Below are positions 15,167 to 22,542 of a stretch of 40,364 bases of DNA, in pieces. The notes beneath the pieces are model-generated. The model did not search any database, was not told the origin of the DNA, and saw only the letters and a program-made list of their open reading frames with translations. Position numbers and translations under genes: made by a program. The number at the start of each line of letters is the position of its first letter. Position 1 is the stretch's first letter. The stretch comes from Rhodospirillaceae bacterium (GTDB taxonomy: Bacteria; Pseudomonadota; Alphaproteobacteria; GCA-2746255), in NCBI GenBank assembly GCA_002746255.1, contig NVWO01000003.1, forward strand, positions 80,570 to 120,933, read 5' to 3'.

Positions 15167-15522
15167 CGCCTCTTGGCACCAGGATACGCGCCCTGCGTGC
15201 GGCACGCGGCGTGACACAAAAGCGTATGGCGGAAGACCTGCAAATTTCTGCGGCCTATCTTTCGTCGCTTGAACATGGCCGGCGTGGCCGGCCAAGCCGT
15301 ATGCTGATTTTACAGATGGGCGTTTATTTTGAACTTGGCTGGGAAGCCCAGGAAGAACTGGAAAGTCTGGTCCGCCTTTCAAACCCGCGGGTGATGGTGG
15401 ACACCGCCGGGCTTAGCCCAAAGGCAACGGAACTTGCCAATTTATTGGCGCGGCGTATTGCGCGGCTTTCCGGGTCGGCGGTGGAACGCCTGTTGCGCAT
15501 CCTTCAGGATGAAAAAACGTAA
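15163..15522 (+). CDS. Small XRE-family transcriptional regulator
   Basis: This 119-residue protein has an N-terminal helix-turn-helix: IRALRAARGVTQKRMAEDL, ISAAYLSSLEHGRRGRPS. The remainder is helical and includes LVRLSNPRVMVDTAGLSP, which I recognise only as typical of the small XRE protein often found after smr in alphaproteobacteria. It overlaps smr by four bases (ATGA) and ends the operon, converging on hslU with a 27-bp gap. Its targets are unknown; with lutABC in the same operon, control of that operon is one possibility, but nothing in the sequence shows it. Confidence 0.88.
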   Translation: MTPLGTRIRALRAARGVTQKRMAEDLQISAAYLSSLEHGRRGRPSRMLILQMGVYFELGWEAQEELESLVRLSNPRVMVDTAGLSPKATELANLLARRIARLSGSAVERLLRILQDEKT

Positions 15523-15549
15523 CGCCACGCGGTTTAAACGTTGTGCGCT

Positions 15550-16872
15550 TTAAAGAATAAACTTTGAAAGGTCGGCGTTCTTTACCAGACTGCTTACCCG
15601 TTCGCGAACATGTTCGGCATCGATCTGAATTTTTTCACCGGCGCGGTCGGTGGCAGTGAAGCTGATTTCTTCCAGCAGGCGTTCCAGAATTGTATGCAGG
15701 CGTCGGGCACCGATGTTCTCGACGTTCCGGTTCACTTCCGTTGCGATGTCTGCCAGCTCGGCAATGGCGTCTTCGGTGAAGTTCAAGGTGACGTCCTCTG
15801 TTGCCAGCAACGCGCGATATTGCATGACAAGGTTTGCCTCCGGCTCGGTAAGGATGCGGATAAAGTCTTCTTTCGTCAGCGCCTTTAACTCGACACGGAT
15901 GGGCAGGCGGCCCTGTAGTTCCGGCAGCAGATCGGATGGCTTGGAAAGGTGAAACGCGCCCGACGCGATAAAAAGAATATGGTTTGTCTGCACCGGCCCA
16001 TGTTTTGTGGCGACGGTCGTCCCCTCGATAAGGGGCAACAGGTCGCGCTGCACGCCTTCGCGGCTTACTTCCGCACCGCGCGCATCGGAACGCGCGGCGA
16101 TCTTGTCAATTTCGTCCAGGAAAACGATGCCGTTTTGTTCGGTTTCGGTAATGGCGTCGCGGATGACGCGGTCCTGATCCAACAAGGCGTCGCTTTCTTC
16201 GTCGATCAGCGATTCCATGGCTTCGGCGATCGCCAAGCGCCGTGATTTATGCGCGGACTCGCCAGACTTTCCAAAAATCTCGCCTAAATTCAGCATGCCC
16301 ATTTGTGCGCCGGGCATGCCTGGAATTTCGATGGTTGGCATTGCAGATCCGCCGTGATCGACCAATTCAATATCAATTTCGCGCGCGTCCAATTCGCCTG
16401 CGCGCAGCATTTTGCGGAATTTTTCGCGGGTTTCGGATGATGCATTGTCGCCGACAAGGGTGTCCAGCAGGCGTGCTTCCGCCTGCGCTTCCGCTTTGGT
16501 CGTGACGTTGCGGCGCATCTTTTCGCGGGTCATGGCGATGGCGATTTCCAGCAGGTCGCGGATAATCTGTTCAACGTCACGTCCGACATAGCCGACTTCC
16601 GTAAATTTCGTCGCTTCGATTTTCAGGAAAGGGGCCTGGGCCAGCCGCGCCAGGCGGCGGGCGATTTCCGTCTTGCCGCAGCCGGTGGGGCCGATCATGA
16701 GGATGTTTTTCGGCAACACTTCTTCGCGCAGTGCTTCGGGAAGCTGCTGGCGGCGCCAGCGGTTGCGAAGCGCGATGGCAACCGCGCGCTTGGCGTCATT
16801 CTGGCCGATGATGTGGCGGTCAAGCTCGGAAACAATCTCGCGGGGCGAGAAGAAGGCGGGCGCGATATCCAT
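15550..16872 (-). CDS. hslU: ATP-dependent protease ATPase subunit HslU
   Basis: HslU (ClpY) is the AAA+ unfoldase that feeds proteins to the HslV peptidase. The 440 residues begin with the family helix [17 protein letters not shown]. The Walker A motif [15 protein letters not shown] is near 60, the pore motif [11 protein letters not shown] near 92, the inserted I domain spans about 110-235, and Walker [16 protein letters not shown] is near 250. The C-terminal ending [11 protein letters not shown] is the tail that docks into and activates HslV. It lies three bases after hslV, so the two form one transcript. Confidence 0.98.
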   Translation of the reverse strand: MDIAPAFFSPREIVSELDRHIIGQNDAKRAVAIALRNRWRRQQLPEALREEVLPKNILMIGPTGCGKTEIARRLARLAQAPFLKIEATKFTEVGYVGRDVEQIIRDLLEIAIAMTREKMRRNVTTKAEAQAEARLLDTLVGDNASSETREKFRKMLRAGELDAREIDIELVDHGGSAMPTIEIPGMPGAQMGMLNLGEIFGKSGESAHKSRRLAIAEAMESLIDEESDALLDQDRVIRDAITETEQNGIVFLDEIDKIAARSDARGAEVSREGVQRDLLPLIEGTTVATKHGPVQTNHILFIASGAFHLSKPSDLLPELQGRLPIRVELKALTKEDFIRILTEPEANLVMQYRALLATEDVTLNFTEDAIAELADIATEVNRNVENIGARRLHTILERLLEEISFTATDRAGEKIQIDAEHVRERVSSLVKNADLSKFIL

Positions 16873-16875
16873 GTG

Positions 16876-17424
16876 CTAAACGGTCTCGATTGTAAGAGAT
16901 GTGTTTGTGTAAACGCAGATTCCGGCGGCGACAGCCATCGCCTTTTTCACAACCGTTTCGGCGTCCAGATCGGTCGCTTCCAAAAGCGCGCGCGCGGCAG
17001 CAAGGGCGTAATTGCCGCCGGACCCGATGCCGATCAGGCCGTCTTCGGGTTCCAGAACGTCGCCGGTGCCGGTCAGAACCAGGGCGACGGATTTATCGGC
17101 CACCGCCATCATCGCTTCGAGGCGGCGCAAATAGCGGTCCGTCCGCCAATCCTTTGCCATTTCAACGGCGGCCCGTGTTAATTGGCCGGGATGCTGTTCG
17201 AGGCGCGTTTCCAGGCGCTCGAAAAGAGTGAGCGCGTCTGCCGTCGCGCCGGCGAATCCGGCAATGACGGAGCCATCGCCAAGGCGGCGTACTTTTTTGG
17301 CGCTGGTTTTGATCACCGTGTCGCCGAGGCTGACCTGGCCGTCGCCTGCGATGACGGTCTTGCTGCCTTGCCGCACGCAAAGAATCGTTGTGCCGTGCCA
17401 GATTTGTGCGCTTCCGTTCGTCAT
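16876..17424 (-). CDS. hslV: ATP-dependent protease peptidase subunit HslV
   Basis: HslV (ClpQ) is the proteasome-beta-like threonine peptidase of the HslVU complex. From ATG 17424 it has 182 residues. The sequence [20 protein letters not shown] shows the catalytic threonine after HG; alphaproteobacterial HslV carries such a short propeptide that must be removed, whereas E. coli loses only Met. [31 protein letters not shown] and [16 protein letters not shown] are standard. A longer frame to 17676 overlaps the divergent hisB start and is rejected. A candidate heat-shock promoter lies 50-80 bp upstream. Confidence 0.97.
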   Translation of the reverse strand: MTNGSAQIWHGTTILCVRQGSKTVIAGDGQVSLGDTVIKTSAKKVRRLGDGSVIAGFAGATADALTLFERLETRLEQHPGQLTRAAVEMAKDWRTDRYLRRLEAMMAVADKSVALVLTGTGDVLEPEDGLIGIGSGGNYALAAARALLEATDLDAETVVKKAMAVAAGICVYTNTSLTIETV

Positions 17425-17473
17425 GGTTGCCGTGCTTCCCGGGAATATGGGGTGGGCTTTAAAGGTCGCCCAA

Positions 17474-17503
17474 AGATGTGGGCAATCGCAAAGCAAGGTC
17501 AAG
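17474..17503 (-). promoter_or_regulatory. Possible RpoH (heat-shock) promoter of hslVU
   Basis: On the minus strand, CTTGAC (17503-17498) is followed after 15 bases by CCCACATCT (17482-17474), resembling the sigma-32 pattern CTTGA and CCCCAT. It lies about 50 bp before the hslV ATG. Heat-shock control is usual for hslVU; the match is by eye and imperfect. Confidence 0.4.
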
Positions 17504-17599
17504 GACTGTGATTGCCGGGCGGGTGTGGCGGAACGCTGGCGATTTCTCCCGGTTCTTGGTAAAACGGCCCTTTCTGGATCAGGAAAGAGGATGCGGGTC

Positions 17600-18202
17600 A
17601 TGCGCCGCGCAACGGTCGAGCGGAAAACGAAGGAAACCCGGATCGAGGTCGAAATCGACCTGGATGGCACGGGCATCTACGACGTGGCGACCGGCATTGG
17701 CTTTCTTGACCACATGCTGGAACAGCTTTCACGCCACAGCCTGATTGACCTCACCTGCAAGGCCGAGGGCGATCTGCACATCGACGGGCATCACACAACG
17801 GAAGACACCGGCATCGTTATCGGTGAGGCCTTTGCCCGCGCGCTTGGCGAGCGCCGTGGCATTGTCCGTTTCGGTGAGGCAACGATCCCCATGGACGAGA
17901 CGCTGACCCGGGTTGCGCTGGACATTTCCATGCGCCCCCATCTGATCTGGAAGGTCCGCCTGAACCGTCCGAAAGTGGGCGAAATGGATGCCGAACTTTT
18001 CAAGGAGTGGTTTCAGGCGTTTTCCCAGGCTGCCGGCATCACGCTTCACATCGAAAACCTGTATGGCGAAAACACGCATCATATTATCGAATCATGTTTC
18101 AAGGGCGTGGCACGGGCGCTTCGCGTGGCGATTGCAATCGACCCCAGAAAGTCGGATGCGGTTCCATCCACGAAAGGCGTTCTCGGCGGCACGCTTTCAT
18201 GA
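17600..18202 (+). CDS. hisB: Imidazoleglycerol-phosphate dehydratase
   Basis: HisB dehydrates imidazole glycerol phosphate to imidazole acetol phosphate, step six of histidine synthesis. This is the monofunctional form, 200 residues. It begins [20 protein letters not shown], and the two metal-binding histidine clusters are present: [12 protein letters not shown], then [16 protein letters not shown] in the first half, and [20 protein letters not shown] in the second. The end STKGVLGG is typical. I chose ATG 17600, where AAGAGG stands nine bases upstream; ATG 17591 adds three residues and is possible. It is divergent from hslV and leads the his cluster. Confidence 0.96.
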   Translation: MRRATVERKTKETRIEVEIDLDGTGIYDVATGIGFLDHMLEQLSRHSLIDLTCKAEGDLHIDGHHTTEDTGIVIGEAFARALGERRGIVRFGEATIPMDETLTRVALDISMRPHLIWKVRLNRPKVGEMDAELFKEWFQAFSQAAGITLHIENLYGENTHHIIESCFKGVARALRVAIAIDPRKSDAVPSTKGVLGGTLS

Positions 18203-18223
18203 CGCAAGAATCCGGAGTTGACG

Positions 18224-18595
18224 ATGGCGATCTATACGGTCCATCGGTTTGTGCCGATTGAGGCCAGCGGCGGGGAACGCGACATCTTCGTGAAGGAGGC
18301 GTTTGCCTGGCCGGCTTTTTTCTTTACGGGCTTTTGGGCTTTCACGCAGCGTATGTGGTGGGTCGGCCTGGTGCTGCTTGCTGTGCTGTTGATGCTGGAT
18401 GGTGGCCTGGCGATGCTTGGCATCGACGCGTATGCGCGTGCGGTGGTTCTGTTTGGTTATCTTCTTGCCGTCGGCTGCTTTGCAAATGACTGGCGCCGTG
18501 CCTGGCTGAAGCGCCGCGGCTTTGTGTTTGTCGGCGTGGCAAGCGGGGCCGGGCTGGAAGAGGCAACGCGCCGCTATTACGATCATGCTCAATGA
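18224..18595 (+). CDS. DUF2628 membrane protein
   Basis: This 123-residue protein begins MAIYTVHRF and has two or three membrane segments: AWPAFFFTGFWAFTQRMWWV, LVLLAVLLMLDGGLAML, and AVVLFGYLLAVGCFANDW. The pattern (short N-terminal strand, F-K-AF-WPAFFF, and a basic W-R-WLKRRGF) fits the DUF2628 family, whose function is unknown. It lies between hisB and hisH, the place such genes often hold in alphaproteobacteria. Its stop starts a chain of ATGA overlaps leading to hisH through two duplicated 5-codon frames. CCGGAG stands before the ATG. Confidence 0.82.
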   Translation: MAIYTVHRFVPIEASGGERDIFVKEAFAWPAFFFTGFWAFTQRMWWVGLVLLAVLLMLDGGLAMLGIDAYARAVVLFGYLLAVGCFANDWRRAWLKRRGFVFVGVASGAGLEEATRRYYDHAQ

Positions 18596-18619
18596 GCACC
18601 GCCCGATGAGCACCGTCCG
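18592..18619. repeat. 14-bp tandem duplication before hisH
   Basis: ATGAGCACCGCCCG (18592-18605) is followed directly by ATGAGCACCGTCCG (18606-18619), then by the ATGA of hisH at 18620. Each ATG opens a 5-codon frame (MSTAR, MSTVR) whose TGA overlaps the next ATG. The first ATG also overlaps the stop of the DUF2628 gene, so there are three ATGA junctions in a row. Confidence 0.9.
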
Positions 18620-19264
18620 ATGAACGTCGCGGTTGTTGATTATGGTTCCGGCAATCTGCGTTCGGTGGCCAATGCGCTGGCCAAGGCCGCCCGCGAAGCG
18701 GGGCTGGACATGGCTATCGAGGTGACGGCTTCGGCTGCGGACGTTGCGCGCGCAAGCCATGTTGTGCTTCCGGGCGTTGGCGCCTTTGCCGATTGCCGCG
18801 CCGGGATCGCCGGCATTGCCGGCATGTCGGCGGCGTTGCGCGAGGTGGCCATCGAAAAGCGCCGGCCTTTTCTTGGCATTTGCGTCGGCATGCAATTGAT
18901 GGCGGGTTTTAGCAGTGAACATGGCCGGCATCCGGGTTTCGGCTGGATCGAGGGCGAGGTGACGCCGATCATGCCGAAAGACGCAGGCTTGAAAGTGCCG
19001 CATATGGGCTGGAACGAATTGCAGCTGGAAGCGCCGGATCACCCGCTTTTTGAGGGCATTGCAAACGGGGCCCATGCCTATTTCGTGCACAGCTATGCTC
19101 TGGCGCCCGCCCATGGCAACGAATTGCTGGCCAGCGTCGATCATGGCGGCCAGATCACCGCCGCCGTTGGCCGGGACAATCTGGTTGGCACCCAGTTTCA
19201 CCCGGAGAAAAGCCAGCGGGTGGGCGCGACGCTGCTTGCCAATTTTCTGCGTTGGCGGCCCTAG
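18620..19264 (+). CDS. hisH: Imidazole glycerol phosphate synthase, glutaminase subunit
   Basis: HisH releases ammonia from glutamine and passes it to HisF for closure of the imidazole ring. The 214 residues form a class I glutamine amidotransferase: VAVVDYGSGNLRSVANAL at the start, VVLPGVGAFADC (oxyanion strand), the nucleophile cysteine in LGICVGMQLM, and the histidine and glutamate in TQFHPEKSQ. YFVHSYAL is also typical. No clear Shine-Dalgarno precedes the ATG; it is reached through the overlapping mini-frames of the 14-bp repeat. The hisA ATG follows three bases after its stop. Confidence 0.97.
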   Translation: MNVAVVDYGSGNLRSVANALAKAAREAGLDMAIEVTASAADVARASHVVLPGVGAFADCRAGIAGIAGMSAALREVAIEKRRPFLGICVGMQLMAGFSSEHGRHPGFGWIEGEVTPIMPKDAGLKVPHMGWNELQLEAPDHPLFEGIANGAHAYFVHSYALAPAHGNELLASVDHGGQITAAVGRDNLVGTQFHPEKSQRVGATLLANFLRWRP

Positions 19265-19267
19265 GCG

Positions 19268-20005
19268 ATGATCCTTTATCCAGCCATTGATCTAAAGGGC
19301 GGGGAATGCGTGCGTCTGTTGCAGGGCGACATGGAAAAAGCCGTGCGCTTCAATGACAGTCCGGCGGCCCAGGCGAAAAGTTTCAAGGCGTCTGGTTTTT
19401 CCCGGCTCCACCTTGTCGATCTTGATGGTGCCATTGCGGGCCGGACGATCAATGGCGACGCCGTGCGCGCCATTTTGGACGCGGTTGATTTACCGGTGCA
19501 ACTGGGCGGCGGCATTCGCGACATGGCGACCATCACCGCCTGGCTTGAAGGTGGCATCGCGCGTGTCATCCTTGGCACCGTCGCCCTTGAAGACCCGGAA
19601 CTTGTCCGCGAGGCGGCGCGCCGCTTTCCAGGGCAAATTGCCGTCGGCATCGATGCGCGCGACGGCCGTGTCGCCGTTCGGGGGTGGGTGGAAGCCACCG
19701 ATGTGACGGCGCTGGATCTTGCGCGCCGTTACGAAGATGCCCATGTCGCGGCCATTATTTATACGGACATCGCGCGCGACGGCATGATGCGCGGCGTCAA
19801 TGTTGATGCGACGGCAGCCCTTGCCGACGCGCTTTCCATTCCCGTGATTGCGTCCGGTGGTGCCGCCTCTCTGGCGGACATAACAGCCCTGCAGGAAAAG
19901 GCATCTTGCGGCATTGAAGGCGTCATTCTGGGCCGCGCCCTTTACGATGGACGCATCGAACCAAAGGAGGCCCTTAAAATTGCAGGCGGCGCATCCCATG
20001 CTTAA
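19268..20005 (+). CDS. hisA: Phosphoribosyl-ProFAR isomerase
   Basis: HisA isomerises ProFAR to PRFAR by an Amadori rearrangement. The 245 residues form a TIM barrel with the general-acid/base aspartates in [18 protein letters not shown] and [12 protein letters not shown] near residue 170. LQLGGGIRD-type ([10 protein letters not shown]) and [13 protein letters not shown] are the phosphate-binding loops. Internal resemblance to HisF is the family norm. It follows hisH by three bases and overlaps hisF by eight bases, so the channel enzymes are made together. Confidence 0.97.
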   Translation: MILYPAIDLKGGECVRLLQGDMEKAVRFNDSPAAQAKSFKASGFSRLHLVDLDGAIAGRTINGDAVRAILDAVDLPVQLGGGIRDMATITAWLEGGIARVILGTVALEDPELVREAARRFPGQIAVGIDARDGRVAVRGWVEATDVTALDLARRYEDAHVAAIIYTDIARDGMMRGVNVDATAALADALSIPVIASGGAASLADITALQEKASCGIEGVILGRALYDGRIEPKEALKIAGGASHA

Positions 20006-20768
20006 GGCGCGCGTCATTCCCTGCCTCGATGTGAAGGATGGCCGCGTCGTCAAGGGAGTGAATTTTGTCGATCTGGTCGATGCCGGCGACCCGGTTGAAC
20101 AGGCGGCGTTTTACGACAGCGAACAGGCGGACGAGCTTTGCTTTCTCGACATCACCGCGTCCCATGAAAATCGCGAAACGATTTACGACATTGTGACGGG
20201 CACGGCGAAACGGTGCTTCATTCCGCTTACCGTTGGCGGCGGCGTGCGCGAAACGGAAGACGTTCGTCGTTTGTTGCTGGCCGGGGCCGACAAGGTATCC
20301 ATCAACACCGCCGCCATTGTTCGACCGGAATTCGTCGCCGAAGCGGCGCAGCGTTTCGGCACTCAATGCATCGTTGTTGCCATGGACGCGAAACGGGCAT
20401 CGTCGGGGGAGTACGAAATTTTTACCCATGGCGGGCGCAACGCGACCGGGATTGAGGCGGTTGGATGGGCGCGCCGGATGGCAGAGCTTGGCGCGGGCGA
20501 AATTCTGCTGACGTCGATGGATCGCGACGGCACGCGCCAGGGGTTTGACATCGGCCTCACCCGCGCTGTTGCCGACGCGGTTTCGATCCCCATCATTGCG
20601 TCCGGCGGCGTCGGCAATCTCGACCATCTGGTCGAAGGCATTCGCGACGGCCATGCGGCAGCCGTCCTGGCGGCGTCCATCTTTCATTTTGGTGAGCATT
20701 CAATTGGGGCGGCGAAGGCCCATATGGCGGCGGCCGGAATTCCGGTGCGGCCGATGGAATTTTCATGA
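19998..20768 (+). CDS. hisF: Imidazole glycerol phosphate synthase, cyclase subunit
   Basis: HisF uses ammonia from HisH to turn PRFAR into imidazole glycerol phosphate and AICAR. The 256 residues have the catalytic aspartates in [17 protein letters not shown] and [15 protein letters not shown], the phosphate loops [17 protein letters not shown] and [13 protein letters not shown], and the TH-GR motif [10 protein letters not shown]. The end [18 protein letters not shown] is typical. The ATG at 19998 overlaps hisA by eight bases; a longer frame from 19914 is rejected. Confidence 0.97.
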   Translation: MLKARVIPCLDVKDGRVVKGVNFVDLVDAGDPVEQAAFYDSEQADELCFLDITASHENRETIYDIVTGTAKRCFIPLTVGGGVRETEDVRRLLLAGADKVSINTAAIVRPEFVAEAAQRFGTQCIVVAMDAKRASSGEYEIFTHGGRNATGIEAVGWARRMAELGAGEILLTSMDRDGTRQGFDIGLTRAVADAVSIPIIASGGVGNLDHLVEGIRDGHAAAVLAASIFHFGEHSIGAAKAHMAAAGIPVRPMEFS

Positions 20769-20796
20769 GGGCGGCTTTTCTGACAAGAATGAAGAA

Positions 20797-20816
20797 ACCT
20801 GCTAGGAAACGCAGGT
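20797..20816 (+). other. Small hairpin before hisE
   Basis: ACCTGC (20797-20802) and GCAGGT (20811-20816) can pair around an 8-base loop in the 78-bp hisF-hisE gap. There is no U-run, so a processing or stability element is more likely than a terminator. Confidence 0.3.
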
Positions 20817-20846
20817 CTTGCGCGCCCACACCGGGGAGAATTTCCG

Positions 20847-21179
20847 ATGGCGGTACCCGATAACGAAAAGACGCTCACTGAACTTTTTGCGGTGATCGAA
20901 AGCCGCAAAGGTGGGGATGCTTCGCGCTCTTACACGGCGAAGCTGTTCGCGGGCGGCATCGACAAAATGGCTGAAAAACTTGGCGAAGAAGCGGTTGAAA
21001 CGGTGATCGCCGCTGTCAAGGGCAGCCAAGCCGAATTGGTCGGGGAAAGCGCCGACCTTCTTTATCACCTTCTTGTGCTGTTGGCGGCGAAGGGCATCAC
21101 TCTGGAAGAGGTGATTGCCGAACTTCGTCGTCGCGAAGGCATGTCCGGAATTGACGAGAAGGCCGCCAGAAAAAAATAA
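20847..21179 (+). CDS. hisE: Phosphoribosyl-ATP pyrophosphatase
   Basis: HisE hydrolyses phosphoribosyl-ATP to phosphoribosyl-AMP, step two of histidine synthesis. The 110 residues match the all-helical MazG-like fold: LTELFAVIESRKGGD, SYTAKLF, the metal-binding glutamates in KLGEEAVETVIAA, and ESADLLYHLLVLLA. The fused HisI cyclohydrolase domain of enterics is absent, so hisI must lie elsewhere. It is separated from hisF by 78 bp and may have a partial promoter of its own. HIT hydrolase follows 21 bp on. Confidence 0.95.
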   Translation: MAVPDNEKTLTELFAVIESRKGGDASRSYTAKLFAGGIDKMAEKLGEEAVETVIAAVKGSQAELVGESADLLYHLLVLLAAKGITLEEVIAELRRREGMSGIDEKAARKK

Positions 21180-21200
21180 CCGATCGGGAGGGCCTGGGCG

Positions 21201-21569
21201 ATGGCGTATGATCTGAACAACGTGTTTGCAAAAATCCTTCGCAAAGAAATTCCCTGCGATAAAATTTACGAAGACGAATTTGCGCTCGCCTTTCGCGACG
21301 TTAATCCCCAAGCGCCGACCCATGTTCTGGTCATCCCAAAGGGGGCTTACGTGTCGATGGCAGATTTTTCAGAGGCCGCCACGGATTCTGAAATCACCGG
21401 CTTTTTTCGCGCTGTCGGCCAGGTGGCACGCGATCTGAAAGTTGAAAACGCCGGCTACCGCATCCTTGCCAATCATGGCGTGGACGCGCATCAGGAAGTG
21501 CCGCATTTTCATGTGCATCTTTTTGCGGGACGGAAACTGGGCTCGATGCTTGCACAGCCCAAAGGCTAG
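21201..21569 (+). CDS. HIT-family purine nucleoside phosphoramidase (HinT-like)
   Basis: HinT-type enzymes hydrolyse AMP-lysine and similar phosphoramidates. The 122 residues have FAKILRKEIPCDKIYEDE near the start, AFRDVNPQAPTHVLVIPK, and the histidine triad in VPHFHVHLFAGRKLG, where HFHVH carries the nucleophile. GGGAGG precedes the ATG. Its place after hisE is common in alphaproteobacteria. It converges on the cytochrome b561 gene. HinT is the best family fit; the physiological substrate is unknown. Confidence 0.93.
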   Translation: MAYDLNNVFAKILRKEIPCDKIYEDEFALAFRDVNPQAPTHVLVIPKGAYVSMADFSEAATDSEITGFFRAVGQVARDLKVENAGYRILANHGVDAHQEVPHFHVHLFAGRKLGSMLAQPKG

Positions 21570-21609
21570 GGCGCGTGGCGGTCCCGGGTGGTGGCCTGTC
21601 ACAGAAATT

Positions 21610-22368
21610 CTATCCATCTTTTTGATCGCCGGATTCTTCGTAATCCACCGGGGTGCCGGAAAGAATTTTTCGCCCGGTAAACAACGCGGAAACCAAAGAG
21701 CCACCCTCACGAATTTCGGTGACGATGACAGCGGCAACATGGGCAACAATCACCGCCAGCAGCCCGTAGAACACATAAACATGGGTTGTGATGACCGGGT
21801 CCCGAAACGCGCGCATCTCTTGATAGGCCTGCATGTTGTAGGTGTCTTTGGCGTATGGCATCAGGCTTGCCGGATCGACGCCATCTGCGGCGATCCACTC
21901 GGCGATCCAGTGGCCGAAGGGCGGATAGAAAATATCCGTTCCGGCAAGGATCAGGCCGGCGGACGCTTGGGTCACAAGCAGAAGAAACAGGACGGCGACG
22001 CTTAGGCGGCCGAGCGGATTATGTCCCAGATACCGGTTGGGGCGCTTGTTGGAGAAATCCGCCGCGTAATCGCGGACGGAACGAACATAGCCAGCACCAC
22101 CGGGAAGGATGCTGCGCCAGCGCGCGTAACGGTTTCCCATAAATCCCCAGATGATTCGAATGGCAAGATTAATGGCAAAGACATAGCCAACCCAGACATG
22201 GGTTTCTTTCAGAAGGATTTTTCCCGGCGTGGAAACGCCAAGAATTTTGGCGTTGAGAAGAACGATCCCGATGCCCATGAGTCCCACAATCGCCAAGACG
22301 TTTATCCAATGGAACCACCGCGTTGGCCGGTCCCATACGGCATAAGCCCGCAACGGTTTTTCATTCAT
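21610..22368 (-). CDS. Cytochrome b561-type membrane protein
   Basis: This 252-residue protein is a Ni/Fe-hydrogenase-type b-cytochrome. It has four or five membrane segments, with heme-ligand histidines in RWFHWINVLAIVGLM, THVWVGYVFAINLAIRIIWGF (quoted in part) and TTHVYVFYGLLAVIVAHVAAV. GRLSVAVLFLLLVTQASAGL is the third segment, and FVGNRYARW-type FMGNRYARW follows the second. Such proteins pass electrons between quinone and a partner, often a soluble cytochrome c; no partner gene is adjacent. It lies downstream of comM on the same strand after a 161-bp gap with nested inverted repeats. Confidence 0.88.
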   Translation of the reverse strand: MNEKPLRAYAVWDRPTRWFHWINVLAIVGLMGIGIVLLNAKILGVSTPGKILLKETHVWVGYVFAINLAIRIIWGFMGNRYARWRSILPGGAGYVRSVRDYAADFSNKRPNRYLGHNPLGRLSVAVLFLLLVTQASAGLILAGTDIFYPPFGHWIAEWIAADGVDPASLMPYAKDTYNMQAYQEMRAFRDPVITTHVYVFYGLLAVIVAHVAAVIVTEIREGGSLVSALFTGRKILSGTPVDYEESGDQKDG

Positions 22369-22450
22369 GTTTCTGATGCTCCCATTGTCAGTCCGGGACC
22401 CGGCAAGATGGTGCCGCCCATCTACTCATAACCGTAGTGCATTGCGGTGT

Positions 22451-22542
22451 GATCGCAAATATCCTCGGTCCGCAACTTGGGCCCGCGCCCTCGGTTTGCG
22501 ATCTGGGCCGAACGGTCTTGGCCGAAAGGTTAGACCGAGGGC
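22451..22542. repeat. Nested inverted repeats between comM and cytochrome b561
   Basis: Two perfect 9-bp inverted repeats interlock. GATCGCAAA (22451-22459) pairs with TTTGCGATC (22495-22503). GCCCTCGGT (22487-22495) pairs with ACCGAGGGC (22534-22542), the last arm lying in the comM 3' end. The arms share base 22495, so the two stems compete in RNA. The motif CCTCGGT appears a further time at 22463. Confidence 0.7.

Noticed and set aside
11715-15522. lutABC-smr-xre as a new defence system
   Set aside because: The Lut proteins carry normal lactate-oxidation motifs, and smr/xre are a usual pair near mltA; there is no sign of a defence role.
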